From: Brevundimonas intermedia
Lineage (GTDB): Bacteria; Pseudomonadota; Alphaproteobacteria; Caulobacterales; Caulobacteraceae
Direction of reading: 5' to 3'
Assembly: GCF_004614235.1 (NCBI RefSeq)
Contig: NZ_SPVH01000007.1
Coordinates: 186,001-250,000 of the forward strand
DNA: 64,000 nucleotides
The notes under the pieces were generated by a model that made no database searches, was not told the DNA's origin, and saw nothing but the letters and a program-made list of their open reading frames with translations. Below are positions 36,171 through 45,942 of the stretch, one piece after another. Position numbers and translations under genes: made by a program. Numbering within the stretch: the first letter of the stretch is position 1; every line of letters begins with the position of its first letter.

Positions 36171-36531
36171 TAGGGGCTCCTGACCGGATCGCGGCAAATG
36201 CTGGACAATCTCCCTAGCGATCCAAGGGAGCAGCAAAATAACGCCAAATTTACATTCATTGTCAACATAATGAATGTAATGAGGGAGTGGTGGTTCCTCC
36301 GGCGTGCGAGAGAGTGACGCGTCGCCGCGCCACCCTTAAACTTCCGCGGTGGCAGTGCGTCGCCTTGGCCTGGATCGGGAGTCATGGAATTTGACGGAAG
36401 TCCTAAGGCTTCGCAGTCCCTCGAACGGCCTTCGCGGCTACGGCCGAACTGGAAGCGAAGTCGCAAGGGCTGCACTATCTTTGTCGAACGTCTAATGAAG
36501 TCTGGCCTTGCCTGAGTTCAGGAGTCCTTTG
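36171..36531. other. Divergent promoter region of lipoprotein and TetR genes
   Basis: About 360 bp with no gene. It holds operator copy B close to the lipoprotein side; the TetR side (36280-36528) shows no other clear element. Confidence 0.5.
36252..36277. promoter_or_regulatory. Operator copy B (perfect ACATTCATT-N8-AATGAATGT)
   Basis: A perfect 9-bp inverted repeat with 8-nt spacer, extended to 10 bp by flanking T and A. It lies 82 bp upstream of the lipoprotein start and 255 bp upstream of the TetR start. The same sequence arms occur at 41891-41916 and, with one mismatch, at 15752-15777. Length, symmetry and location next to a tetR gene fit a TetR-family operator. Confidence 0.8.
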
Positions 36532-37251
36532 TTGGTAACATCCAAATCGCCCCGCCGTGCCGGTACGCCTAAATCCAGCGCTCGATCCAAGTCGGAACAG
36601 CGCGCGGAAACGATGCAGCAGATTCTCGATGCCGCAGAAACCTTGTTTTCGCAGCATGGCTTGCACGGAGTGTCGCTCGGGCAGGTGGCCAAGGCGATCG
36701 GCGTTCATACGTCGTTGGTGCACTATTATTTCAACGACAAGAAAGCCTTGTTCGACGCGGTCGTCGAACGGCGCGCGCCTGTCACCGCCAACAGGCGGAT
36801 CGAGGCCATGGATGCCTACGAAGCTTCGGTAGGCGGCAAGGTCACGCTTGAAGGCGCTCTGCACGCCTTTCTCGATACCGACCTAGATTCCTATCGAACA
36901 GGCGGCGAGGCGTGGCGCAACTACGCCGCCCTGGCCGCCCAGGTCGCGAATACGCCGCAGTGGGGATCCGAACTCCTGAACCGACTGATGGACCCGGTGG
37001 TCATCCGTTTGATCGCCCTGCTGAAGAAGGCGATGCCGGAGATGTCCGACGAAGACATCTTCTGGGGCTATCACTTCGTTTCCGGATCCCTGATCACTAC
37101 TTTGGCGCGAACCGGCCGGATCGACGTCCTGTCCGGCGGGCTCTGCCATTCCGAAGATTTTGCCTCCATCAAGCGGCGTATGGCGACCTTCATGGCCGGC
37201 GGCTTCCGGGCGATCTACGAGCAGGAACGCACCGGAACCACGCCGATCTAG
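36532..37251 (+). CDS. TetR-family repressor, probable master of the mannoside regulon
   Basis: About 239 residues if TTG 36532 is used (AGGAG 7 nt upstream; the TTG at 36529 is equally possible). The DNA-binding domain is typical: TMQQILDAAETLFSQHGLHG then VSLGQVAKAIGVHTSLVHYY and FNDKKALFDAVVE. The C-terminal ligand domain (about 100-235) includes LIALLKKAMPEMSDEDIFWG, similar to TetR_C domains that bind fatty acyl or aromatic ligands. Three copies of one palindrome in the island, one just upstream, make it the probable repressor of those promoters. The inducer is unknown; an acyl compound is a guess consistent with the acyl genes in the regulon. Confidence 0.85.
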   Translation: MVTSKSPRRAGTPKSSARSKSEQRAETMQQILDAAETLFSQHGLHGVSLGQVAKAIGVHTSLVHYYFNDKKALFDAVVERRAPVTANRRIEAMDAYEASVGGKVTLEGALHAFLDTDLDSYRTGGEAWRNYAALAAQVANTPQWGSELLNRLMDPVVIRLIALLKKAMPEMSDEDIFWGYHFVSGSLITTLARTGRIDVLSGGLCHSEDFASIKRRMATFMAGGFRAIYEQERTGTTPI

Positions 37252-37271
37252 GCCTCCATAGCGGGTTTCAA

Positions 37272-39770
37272 TCAGGACCCGCGATCGTTCCAGCATCTGA
37301 TCGATACATCGTCAGGCCCCAGCGGCCCGCGCGCGCGCACAACGACGGATCTGGCTTCACCCGCCGCAAGGTCGAAATGATTGTCGCTGAACGTCAGGTC
37401 CGAGCGATCAGAGGTGAGATGCACGAAGGCGAGATAGACGTCCGCCGTCAGATCGATGCGGAGCGCCGTAGCGCCCAGACGGGTCACGGAAGCGACGGGC
37501 CTGGCGCCGGGAGTGAGCGCCAGCCGGGAGATGGTGACCGGCAGATATCGATTGGCCTCGAAGGCGTCGTCAATCGACCAGACCCTCAGGACAATGTCGT
37601 CGCCCTGTGGCGAGTCGCCTTGCCAGGCGATGGCGTGACCCCCGGCCGGGACCGAATACGCCAGCTCTTCTCGCCATCGCTCCGTGCCGTCCAGGCCCTG
37701 TAGCACGAGGGTCGCCACACCCTCGATGGGCTGCGCGCCGTCGTTGCTGATCCAGAGTTCGATCCGGCCGTCATCCGCGCGACGGAAGGAGGCTAGGATC
37801 GGGGCGAAGGCGCGTCGCACGGCGTGATAGCCGGCCTTGGTCACGCCGTCGTAGTCGATCAGGCTCCAGCTGACGCAGGGCCAGCAGTCGTTGAACTGCC
37901 ACAACAGGGCGCCGGAACAGTGGGGGCGGCGACGCCGGAAATGCTCGATCCCGAACTTCAGCCCCTCAGCCTGACACCATTGGGAGAAGTCCACATACTC
38001 CTGCAACGTTGACGGCAGGCCGGTGACGGGCTCCATCATCGCATAGGCCTTGCGCGCCTCGTCCTTGATCCGGGCAAGAAAGCCCTCGCTGTCGGGGTGG
38101 AGGTCGTCGGACTCCATCCAACGCTTAAGCGTCGCCTGGGCCGGGGCGGCCTGCAATCCGAACTCCGAGACGAAGCGAGACGTGTCCTCGGCATAGCGTA
38201 GGTAGGACACCCCTTCCGGATCGGTCCGGAACTCTCCGACCATCCGGTCATCGGGGATCGGTGGAAGCCCGTGCCACACGGTCCAGTTATGGACGTCGCC
38301 TGCTTTCATGCTGTTAGGATTGGTTCCACCCAAAGGGCTGCTGGGTCGGTAGGGCCTGGCCGGGTCCAGCTGTTCGAGCAGGGCCGGCATCAGATCGTCG
38401 TACAGTTTAAGGCCGAAGAGGAGAGACGTGACGCCGGTATTGTCCTCATTGATCCGGTGTATCGCCTGGTTCTCGTTGTTGCCGCACCAGACGGCGAGAC
38501 AGGCGTGGTGGCGCAAACGCCGAACCTGCTGTTCGATTTCCGCCTGCACTGAGGTCACGAATGCGTCGTCTTCGGGATAATGGGCACAGGCGAACATGAA
38601 GTCCTGCCAGACCAGGAGACCCTTGCGATCGCACAGGTCGTAAAAGGCGTCCGGCTCATAGATGCCGCCGCCCCAGACACGGATCATGTTCATGTTCGCG
38701 CTCACGGCCTGATCGATGAGCCGCTCGTAGGGTTCGGACGCTGTGTCGCCGACGAAGGAGGTCGTCGGCACCCAGCAGGCGCCTTTTGCGAAGATGGAAT
38801 GGCCGTTTAGGAGGAAGCGGAAAAAGGTCGCGCCCGGCTCTCCAGGATCGGGCGACTGATCGAGGGCTATGGTGCGAATCCCGACCCGCTGGCGGATTTC
38901 GTCCAGAAGACGATAGTCCGCAGAGAGACGAACGGTCAGAGTGTAGAGCGGTTGATCACCCAGATCCGCCGTCCACCAGAGCATTGGACTCTCTAGGGTC
39001 AGTTCAAGCGAGGCGTCGCCCGATTGTAAGCGCCGATGGAGCACCACGGCACCGTCAGGGTCGGCGAAAATAACCTCGACCATCAGCGCCTCGTCGGCCG
39101 GAGACTCGATCGTGATCAGGATCTGCGCGGCCTCGGCGGAGGCGACAAGTGTGTCGAACCGGACGCCGCCGATCCGTTCCTGCGGGCGGGTTTCGAGGCG
39201 GACAGGTTTCCAGACGCCGACGGTGGGCAGGTCAGGACCCCAGTCCCAACCCCAGCCGAACTGGGCTTTGCGGATCTGATTGCGTTTGGAATGGCTGATC
39301 CGGTCGCTGAAGGCGCTCCAAATAGGCAAGACATTGGCGCCGACTGACTGCGCTGGAGGATCAAAACAGACCGCCAGCAGATGGTTCTCGCCGGGGCGGA
39401 CATGCTCGGTGATGTCGAACGCATGATGCAGGAACATGTTGTCGGTTCGACCCAGCAGTTCGCCGTCCAGATAAACGGAAGCGAAGGTGTCCAGCCCCTC
39501 GAACGTCAACTCGACCCGGTCGCCGGAAGACGCCGAGGGGGTCAGGAACCCGCACCGCCACCACCACTCCCGGTCCCTGACCCACGCGGCTGGGTCCTCG
39601 CCACGCCCCTGATAAGGATGCGCCAGCCGACCCGCCTCGACCAGGGCCAGATAGGTGTCGCCGGGGGCCGAGACCGGAAGCCAGCCTTCGCCGTCCTGCT
39701 TAGCGGCGCCTTGGCCCAGACCCGTTCCGGGGTCGAAATCCTTCAGTTCCCATCTACTAAGCAGGGTCAT
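37272..39770 (-). CDS. GH2 beta-mannosidase
   Basis: 832 residues from ATG 39770 and no signal peptide, so cytoplasmic. Domain order: sugar-binding jelly roll (about 1-180, with FEGLDTFASVYLDGELLG and GWGWDWGPDLP, a block typical of beta-mannosidases), immunoglobulin-like domain, TIM barrel with RVWGGGIYEPDAFYDLCD, acid/base in WCGNNENQ (Glu433) and nucleophile in FVSEFGLQA (Glu536), then C-terminal beta domains. It should release mannose from the non-reducing end of beta-mannosides. Start and stop of the upstream thiolase gene are 1 bp apart, so the hydrolase, thiolase and mannosidase genes form one operon under operator C. Confidence 0.92.
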   Translation of the reverse strand: MTLLSRWELKDFDPGTGLGQGAAKQDGEGWLPVSAPGDTYLALVEAGRLAHPYQGRGEDPAAWVRDREWWWRCGFLTPSASSGDRVELTFEGLDTFASVYLDGELLGRTDNMFLHHAFDITEHVRPGENHLLAVCFDPPAQSVGANVLPIWSAFSDRISHSKRNQIRKAQFGWGWDWGPDLPTVGVWKPVRLETRPQERIGGVRFDTLVASAEAAQILITIESPADEALMVEVIFADPDGAVVLHRRLQSGDASLELTLESPMLWWTADLGDQPLYTLTVRLSADYRLLDEIRQRVGIRTIALDQSPDPGEPGATFFRFLLNGHSIFAKGACWVPTTSFVGDTASEPYERLIDQAVSANMNMIRVWGGGIYEPDAFYDLCDRKGLLVWQDFMFACAHYPEDDAFVTSVQAEIEQQVRRLRHHACLAVWCGNNENQAIHRINEDNTGVTSLLFGLKLYDDLMPALLEQLDPARPYRPSSPLGGTNPNSMKAGDVHNWTVWHGLPPIPDDRMVGEFRTDPEGVSYLRYAEDTSRFVSEFGLQAAPAQATLKRWMESDDLHPDSEGFLARIKDEARKAYAMMEPVTGLPSTLQEYVDFSQWCQAEGLKFGIEHFRRRRPHCSGALLWQFNDCWPCVSWSLIDYDGVTKAGYHAVRRAFAPILASFRRADDGRIELWISNDGAQPIEGVATLVLQGLDGTERWREELAYSVPAGGHAIAWQGDSPQGDDIVLRVWSIDDAFEANRYLPVTISRLALTPGARPVASVTRLGATALRIDLTADVYLAFVHLTSDRSDLTFSDNHFDLAAGEARSVVVRARGPLGPDDVSIRCWNDRGS

Positions 39771-39771
39771 C

Positions 39772-40953
39772 TCAAGCGACCCCGTACAGGGTGACCACGC
39801 ACGCGCCGCCGAGTCCGAGGTTATGCTGCAGGGCGTGGCTGACTCCATCGACCTGACGGCGGTCGGCGGACCCCCGTAGTTGTTGGGTCAGCTCGTAGCA
39901 CTGGGCTAGGCCGGTGGCGCCCAACGGGTGGCCCTTGGACAGAAGCCCGCCCGACGGATTGACGACGTGGCGCCCGCCATAGGTGTTCTGGCCGTCACGA
40001 ATGTAGGATTCGGCCTCGCCTTCGTCGCACAGACCCAGGCCCTCGTAGCTGATCAGTTCGTTGGCGGTGAAACAGTCATGCAGCTCGACGACCTGGATAT
40101 CGTCGGGTCCGACGCCCGCCTGTTCGTAGACCGAGCGAGCGGCCTCGCGCGTCATTTCAAAGCCGACAACGCTCATCATCGAGCGGCCGGTGAAGGTGTC
40201 GGCATAGTCGGTGGTCATCGCCTGGCCGAGGATTTCGACCCGGGCGTCCAGCCCATGCCGAGCCGCGAAAGCCGGCGAGACCAGCACGGCCGCTGCGGCC
40301 CCGCAGGTAGGCGGACACGCCTGATAACGGGTGAGGGGGCCGTAGAGATGTTTCGATTGCATCACCTCATCCAACGAGAGGGGATCACGGAACAGGGCCA
40401 TGGGATTGTTGGCGGCGTGGCGTCTCGCCTTGACCGAGATCATCCCGAACACCTCGTCGGCCGCGCCGTAGCGGCTTTGATAGTCCAGTCCCGCCCCGCC
40501 GAACTGCTGGGCCACCAGAGGCGAGGTGTCGTCGTAGCCGAGGATTTGTTCCTGCACGGTCAGATGATGGTCGAGGGTCCGCTTGCGGTCGTTGAACACC
40601 GCACCAAGCGCGCCGGGCATCATTTGCTCGAAGCCGAAGGCGAGGACACAGTCGGCGACGCCCGCCTCGATCATCTGGCGCGCCAGAAACAGGGCGGTGG
40701 AGCCGGTGGAACAGTTGTTGTTGACGTTGACGATCGGGATGCCCGTGCAGCCAACGCGATAAAGCGCAGACTGTCCCGCGGTCGAGTCGGCGTAGACGTA
40801 GCCGGCATAGGCCTGCTGGATCTGTTCATAGCCGACACCGGCATCGGTCAGGGCGAGGCGGATGGCCTGCTCGGCCATGACGTCCCAGTCGGCGCTCTGG
40901 CCGGGCTTGGCGAAGGGGATCATGCCGACGCCGGCGACAAGGGTTCTGGACAT
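39772..40953 (-). CDS. Thiolase of the SCP-x/acetyl-CoA acetyltransferase type
   Basis: 393 residues from ATG 40953. Nucleophilic Cys81 stands in VNNNCSTGSTALFLARQ. HDCFTANELISYEGLGL is the H-D-x-F variant of SCP2-type thiolases, and GGLLSKGHPLGATG (GHP) and the C-terminal GLGGACVV complete the active site. Members cleave 3-ketoacyl-CoA, often with branched or sterol side chains, and some are lipid-transfer associated. Here it stands between an alpha/beta hydrolase and the beta-mannosidase in one operon, so it probably takes part in oxidising the acyl part of the substrate. No acyl-CoA dehydrogenase or enoyl-CoA hydratase is encoded with it; those must come from elsewhere, apart perhaps from the SDR at 51.3 kb. 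Confidence 0.85.
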   Translation of the reverse strand: MSRTLVAGVGMIPFAKPGQSADWDVMAEQAIRLALTDAGVGYEQIQQAYAGYVYADSTAGQSALYRVGCTGIPIVNVNNNCSTGSTALFLARQMIEAGVADCVLAFGFEQMMPGALGAVFNDRKRTLDHHLTVQEQILGYDDTSPLVAQQFGGAGLDYQSRYGAADEVFGMISVKARRHAANNPMALFRDPLSLDEVMQSKHLYGPLTRYQACPPTCGAAAAVLVSPAFAARHGLDARVEILGQAMTTDYADTFTGRSMMSVVGFEMTREAARSVYEQAGVGPDDIQVVELHDCFTANELISYEGLGLCDEGEAESYIRDGQNTYGGRHVVNPSGGLLSKGHPLGATGLAQCYELTQQLRGSADRRQVDGVSHALQHNLGLGGACVVTLYGVA

Positions 40954-40996
40954 GTCTGTGCTCCGCACGAATGAGGCGATGGTTTGAACCGAGGGC

Positions 40997-41797
40997 TTAG
41001 GCCGCTTTTTCGACGGCCTGGATGAAGCGGTCGACTTCGGCATTTGCGCGGTCACCGGCGCCGATGAAATAGTTGTGGCCTATGCCCTCGAAGGTGACGA
41101 GCCGGGCGTTGGGCAAGAGTTCCGCCAGCCTCTTGCCGTCTTCGTAGGGCACCGCCTGATCCTGGTCGCCGTGCAGGACGAGGGCCGGCAGCTTCACCGC
41201 CGCGACCTCTTCAGGCGTGATCGAATAGTCGATGATGGCATGGCTCTGGGCGATCACGCCCGGCATCGAGAAGACTTCATTCTTGCCCATGGCCTTGTCT
41301 CGGGCGATCGCGTCGTCGGGCGCGTTGTCGCCATAACCGTTCTTGAACGGTCCGGGCTTGGCGAAGAGTTTGAGCAGCGGCAGCAGGCGATAGATCACGC
41401 TGACCTTCCACTTCCCCCGAGGCGGCCCATCCGGCAGCTTGGCCTTGGTGCAGCCGAGGATCAGTGAGCGGGCGCGGTTCGGATAGCGGGCGCCGAACTC
41501 CAGCGCGATGCCCCCGCCCATTGAGACGCCATAGATGTGCGCCTTGTCGACCCCCGCCGCATCGAGCACCGCCACGGCGTCGGCGGTCATTTCCGCGATC
41601 GACGTTCGCCGGCGCGACCCGCTCTGTCCTGTCCCCTGGTTGTCGAACCAGATCAGTCGATGGCGATCGCCGAGCCCTTCTTTGGCGGCGTACCACATGG
41701 CCGAACTAAGGCTGTGTCCCATGATCAGAAGGATCGGCGGCCCTTCGCCTTGCGCCTCCCAGTAGAGACGGATGCCGCCGTTGGATGTGTAGGGCAC
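40997..41797 (-). CDS. Alpha/beta hydrolase (Ser nucleophile)
   Basis: 266 residues from GTG 41797, chosen because AGGAGG stands 7 nt upstream; the longer frame to 41875 crosses that site. The core has ILLIMGHSLSSAMWYAAK, IWFDNQGTGQSG, the elbow IYGVSMGGGIALEF (Ser92), a late Asp in LHGDQDQAVPYEDG and His in GIGHNYFIG. No signal peptide is present, so it is cytoplasmic. It is the first gene of the minus-strand arm of the mannoside locus; removal of an ester-linked acyl group from the imported compound is a reasonable role, but the substrate is not shown by sequence. Confidence 0.83.
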   Translation of the reverse strand: MPYTSNGGIRLYWEAQGEGPPILLIMGHSLSSAMWYAAKEGLGDRHRLIWFDNQGTGQSGSRRRTSIAEMTADAVAVLDAAGVDKAHIYGVSMGGGIALEFGARYPNRARSLILGCTKAKLPDGPPRGKWKVSVIYRLLPLLKLFAKPGPFKNGYGDNAPDDAIARDKAMGKNEVFSMPGVIAQSHAIIDYSITPEEVAAVKLPALVLHGDQDQAVPYEDGKRLAELLPNARLVTFEGIGHNYFIGAGDRANAEVDRFIQAVEKAA

Positions 41798-41890
41798 TGG
41801 TCTTCCTCCTATTGTCGCCGGAACGGCGTTCTCGATCGGCGCTCTGCGGCACAGTAAACCAACCCTCCCATTCACCCCGTCGCGATGTCA

Positions 41891-41916
41891 ACATTCATTG
41901 TGTCACTAATGAATGT
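41891..41916. promoter_or_regulatory. Operator copy C (perfect ACATTCATT-N8-AATGAATGT)
   Basis: Perfect inverted repeat, extended to 11 bp per arm (CAACATTCATT and AATGAATGTTG). It lies between the divergent hydrolase-thiolase-mannosidase operon (start 41797) and the TonB-receptor operon (start 42004), so a bound repressor could silence both. Identical arms to copy B at 36252. Confidence 0.8.
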
Positions 41917-42003
41917 TGACGGCTCAGTTTTTTGGTGGAACACAGGCCGGGCAGGCGACGGAGATCGCCTTTGGAAGCGCAGACATCGAGGGAGGCTAAA
42001 ATC

Positions 42004-44181
42004 ATGGCTGGAAAGCTTTGGATCACGACATCCGTCATCGCCTTGCTTGGGAGCGGGGCGGCGCACGCCCAAGCCACCCAGGTGGTGGAGGGGCAGGCGG
42101 CGACGCTTGCGGAAGTGGTCGTTACGGCGGAGCGTCGAACGACCAATCTGCAGACCACCGCCGTGGCGGCCTCAGTCCTCAGCGGCGAGCAACTGCAGGA
42201 CAAGGGGGTCACGAACATCGAGACCCTTCAGTTCTCGATGCCGTCCGTGACGGTTCAGAATTCAGGTCAGGGAAATAGCTTCAACATCCGCGGCATAGGC
42301 AAGACCGAGAACAACTCCAACATCGGCGTCGGCGTGGTCACCTATCGTGACGGTGTGGCGGTCTTCCCTGCCTATTTCCAGAACGAGCCCTTCTATGACA
42401 TTCAGAGCCTGGAGCTGCTGCGGGGGCCCCAGGGCACCTTCGCGGGTCAGAACGCCACGGGCGGCGCGGTCTTCATCACCCAGCGCAATCCCGATCTTGA
42501 CGGCTTCGGCGGCTATGTCAGCGCCCAGTATGGAACCTACGACAACATCAGGGTTCACGGTGCGGTCAACCTGCCGATCAGCGACACGTTGGCGATCCGC
42601 CTCGCGGCTAATCGCGAGACCCGCGACAGCTTCTACTCCGTGATCCAAGGCGCCGCTTCGCTAGGGGAGCCTGGTGCAGTCGACAGCAATAGCGCCCGCA
42701 TCAGCCTTCTCTGGCAGCCGAACGACGCTCTGCGCGTGCTGTTCAAGACCGATTACAGCCACATCGATCTGGGGGGCTATCCGACCACCTTGCTCGGCGC
42801 GAACGACGGGCTGTTCAACATCAGAACCAATGGTCCCTTCCTCGCCAAAGACGAGTCGGTCCGGTCTGTTCTGAACGTCAGTTACACATTCGAAAACGGC
42901 GTGACGCTGCGCTCGATCACCGGATATCAGGACGGCACGACCCAGGTCCGATCGGATTCGGACGGCGGCTTCGGCCTGCTGCCAATCAACAATCAGACGG
43001 TCCAAATCTACGCGACCGAGCGCATCTTGTCACAGGAACTGAACCTGATCTCGCCCGACACAGGGCGTCTGGGCTGGATCCTTGGTGCCTATTACCAGGA
43101 TGACCGGACGCAGTTTCCGCAGGGGCGGTCTGTCGCCGCGACGCTGTTCCCGCCCTTGCCCTTCCTCGTCACTCTGACGACCGAGGGCGACAATCCCAAG
43201 ACCACCGCCGCAGGTTTCGGACAGATCACCTACGAGCTTACCGATGCGCTGGAGATCCAGGTGGGCGCTCGCTACTCTCGCTCGACTGCGGAGAACCGGG
43301 GGCTGACCGCGATCCCGCTGCTGGGACTGTCTCTGGTGCAGGACGACCGGACAAGCCACGAGAAGGTGACCGGCAAGGTCGCGGTCAACTGGACCCTGGA
43401 TGCGGACAACTTCGTCTATGCCTTCGTCGCGACAGGTCACAAGGCCGGCGGTCTGAACGGGCCAAACCTCGCCCTCGTGGCGCCCAAGCCTTTCGAATCC
43501 GAAGACGTTCTCGACTATGAGGCGGGTTGGAAAAGCACTTGGTTGGACGGGCGGCTGCGGACCCAGTTGGGCGCCTACTACAATGTTTACGAGAATTTCC
43601 AGATCATTCTCGGCGACCCCGTCGTACCGACGTCCAGCGCAATCAGCAACGTCACGGGAAAGACCGAGATCTACGGCCTGGAGGCGTCCGCTCAGGGTCG
43701 ATTCGGCAATCTCGGCTTCGATCTCGGAGCCTCCGTATCCCATTCGGAACTGCCCGACTTCTTCGCTCTCGACGCCCGCGGGCCGCTGACGGGGAACTGC
43801 AATCCGTCGACAGGCCCGGCTTCGGCGACCTGCCGGAATGTCGGTGGCAACGCCCAGACGTATGCGCCCGAACTGACGGTCAGCGCCGGGGTGGAATATA
43901 CCTTCGCTCTCGGGTCCGGCCGACTGACGCCCCGGCTGGACTACAGCCATATCTCGGAGACCTGGGCCACCATCTTCGCCAACGAAGCCCTCGGGGATCG
44001 TCTGGAGGCGCGAGACATCTTCAACGCGCAACTGACGTACGAGAATGCGGCGGGGGATTGGCGACTCCAGGCCTACGGCACGAACCTGGGCGACCTGGAA
44101 TACGTCGGTGCGGTCAAGAGCGGCCAACGCTACGCCGGTCCGCCGCGCCAGTACGGCGTTCGTCTGACGAAAACTTTTTAG
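42004..44181 (+). CDS. TonB-dependent receptor of the mannoside locus
   Basis: 725 residues from ATG 42004 (GGGAGG 8 nt upstream). Signal peptide 1-22 (ALLGSGAAHA), TonB box LAEVVVTAERRTTNLQ, plug (about 45-160) with SFNIRGIGKTENNSNIGVGV and LELLRGPQGTFAGQNATGGA, barrel ending RLTKTF. The lack of a signalling domain and the IRGIG plug place it with the large group of receptors for carbohydrates, polyols, aromatics and lipids found in Caulobacteraceae and sphingomonads, not with iron receptors. It is the first gene of a plus-strand operon that runs to the epimerase, so it most likely imports the beta-mannoside. Confidence 0.87.
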   Translation: MAGKLWITTSVIALLGSGAAHAQATQVVEGQAATLAEVVVTAERRTTNLQTTAVAASVLSGEQLQDKGVTNIETLQFSMPSVTVQNSGQGNSFNIRGIGKTENNSNIGVGVVTYRDGVAVFPAYFQNEPFYDIQSLELLRGPQGTFAGQNATGGAVFITQRNPDLDGFGGYVSAQYGTYDNIRVHGAVNLPISDTLAIRLAANRETRDSFYSVIQGAASLGEPGAVDSNSARISLLWQPNDALRVLFKTDYSHIDLGGYPTTLLGANDGLFNIRTNGPFLAKDESVRSVLNVSYTFENGVTLRSITGYQDGTTQVRSDSDGGFGLLPINNQTVQIYATERILSQELNLISPDTGRLGWILGAYYQDDRTQFPQGRSVAATLFPPLPFLVTLTTEGDNPKTTAAGFGQITYELTDALEIQVGARYSRSTAENRGLTAIPLLGLSLVQDDRTSHEKVTGKVAVNWTLDADNFVYAFVATGHKAGGLNGPNLALVAPKPFESEDVLDYEAGWKSTWLDGRLRTQLGAYYNVYENFQIILGDPVVPTSSAISNVTGKTEIYGLEASAQGRFGNLGFDLGASVSHSELPDFFALDARGPLTGNCNPSTGPASATCRNVGGNAQTYAPELTVSAGVEYTFALGSGRLTPRLDYSHISETWATIFANEALGDRLEARDIFNAQLTYENAAGDWRLQAYGTNLGDLEYVGAVKSGQRYAGPPRQYGVRLTKTF

Positions 44182-44222
44182 TGTCGGGGAACGACAGGGT
44201 GTCGCGCAATACTTCAGGGTCC

Positions 44223-45800
44223 ATGCAGGACTACGGCCTGACGGTCGATCGGTTTCTCGACCATGCCGCCAAGTGGCATGGTCGGGCGCCCGTCATCACT
44301 GGCCGTGCGGTCGGGAGCGATGCGGTCATCCATTACGGGGAATTGCGAGATCGCGCCAACCGCCTGTCCGGGGCGCTGCTGGCGATCGGATTGAACCCAG
44401 GAGATCGGATCGCAACCCTGGCGTGGAACACCCAGCACCATCTGGAGGTCTGGTATGCCGCCATGGGCGTGGGGATGGTCTGCCACACCCTCAATCCGCG
44501 TCTGACGGCGGCGCAACTCGCGGCCATGGTCAATCAGGCCGATGATCGGGTGCTGTTTGTCGGGGGCGGGCTGGCCACCCTGACCGACGCACTGGTCGAA
44601 GCCTGTCCAAGGCTGGAAAGGGTCGTCATCCTCGACGGGGAGGGGGATGACAGCCGCGGGGACGGGGGCCGCGGTGACCGGATCGGCCTGGAAAACCTTC
44701 TCTCAACCCAGGGCCGCCCCGTGGATTGGGGTGACTTCGACGAGCGCGCGGCCGCCGGTCTATGCTTTACCTCGGGCACCACCGGCGCACCCAAGGGTGT
44801 CCTCTACACCCACCGCGCAAACTATCTGAGCACGCTGCGGATGATGCAGGCGGACACGCTCGCCCTGACGGCGGCGGATACCATCCTGGTCGCCGTGCCG
44901 ATGTTCCATGCCAACGCCTGGGGCATCCCTTTCGCCGCGCCGGCGGTCGGGGCGGCGATGGTTCTGCCGGGCCGTCACACCGACGGCGCGTCGTTGGCAG
45001 GACTGATCAAGCGCCACAATGTAACCGTCGCGACCGGCGTGCCGACCGTGTGGCTGGGTCTGCTGGATCATCTCGATGCGACAGGCGAGGCGCTTCCAAG
45101 CCTCAAGCGGGTGGCGCTCGGCGGCGCCAGTTGTCCCGACGCCTTGTTGCAGCGGATCGAGGATCGTCTCGGCGTCACGGTCCAGACGAGTTGGGGCATG
45201 ACCGAACTGTCGCCCTTGGGAACCATCTCTCCGCCGTCAACCCAGCCTCGCGCCGCGCGGGCTTCGGGCCAGGTGCCGATGGGCCTCGATATCCGGCTGA
45301 CGGATGCTGACAACAGTCCCTTGTCGGAGCAACGGAACGTCGAGGGTCACCTCAAGGTGCGCGGCCATAGCGTGCTGCGTCAGTATCTCGACGCCGAGGC
45401 GCCTGCGCTTGACGAGGAGGGTTGGTTCGACACCGGCGATCTGGCCGTCATCGATGATCAGGGCGCTCTCACGATCGCGGGTCGATCCAAGGACCTGATC
45501 AAGTCGGGGGGTGAGTGGATCAATCCCGTCGAGATGGAAGGTCTTGTCGGCGCGCTTCCCGATGTCGCCCTGGTGGCGGTGATCGGTCGCGCCGATCACA
45601 AATGGGGCGAGCGTCCCCTGATGGTGATCGAACCGCGTCAGGGGCAAGACGTGGACCAGGCGGCCGTCGTGGCGTCGCTGAAGGGGCGGGTGGCCGACTG
45701 GTGGATCCCGGACCGGATCGTCAGTGTGCCGAGCATGCCGTTGGCGGCGACAGGCAAGATCGACAAGACCCGGCTCCGCGCTGTCTACGGGGGCGCATAG
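44223..45800 (+). CDS. Medium/long-chain acyl-CoA synthetase (AMP-forming)
   Basis: 525 residues from ATG 44223 (MQDYGLTVDRFLDHA, the usual start of this family). A GTG at 44181 overlapping the receptor's TAG stop would add 14 residues and couple the two genes. P-loop-like FTSGTTGAPKGVLYTHR, QTSWGMTELSPLG, DTGDLAVIDDQGALTIAGRS and the C-terminal lysine in AATGKIDKTRLR are all present. It activates a carboxylic acid to its CoA thioester; the close family members act on medium-chain fatty acids. Its place between the receptor and transporter argues that the imported compound carries an acyl group. Confidence 0.88.
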   Translation: MQDYGLTVDRFLDHAAKWHGRAPVITGRAVGSDAVIHYGELRDRANRLSGALLAIGLNPGDRIATLAWNTQHHLEVWYAAMGVGMVCHTLNPRLTAAQLAAMVNQADDRVLFVGGGLATLTDALVEACPRLERVVILDGEGDDSRGDGGRGDRIGLENLLSTQGRPVDWGDFDERAAAGLCFTSGTTGAPKGVLYTHRANYLSTLRMMQADTLALTAADTILVAVPMFHANAWGIPFAAPAVGAAMVLPGRHTDGASLAGLIKRHNVTVATGVPTVWLGLLDHLDATGEALPSLKRVALGGASCPDALLQRIEDRLGVTVQTSWGMTELSPLGTISPPSTQPRAARASGQVPMGLDIRLTDADNSPLSEQRNVEGHLKVRGHSVLRQYLDAEAPALDEEGWFDTGDLAVIDDQGALTIAGRSKDLIKSGGEWINPVEMEGLVGALPDVALVAVIGRADHKWGERPLMVIEPRQGQDVDQAAVVASLKGRVADWWIPDRIVSVPSMPLAATGKIDKTRLRAVYGGA

Positions 45801-45942
45801 GGATGATCGGCAGCCTTCGGTCGCAGCCTGAAGCCGCCGCAAGATGCGCCGGTCAGGCCATCGACGGGCCCAGGACCGAGACCCTTTTCAGCAGCAGCAC
45901 CTAATCAAACCGGGCCCGGCGCCCGTGTCAGAGGACAGCTTA

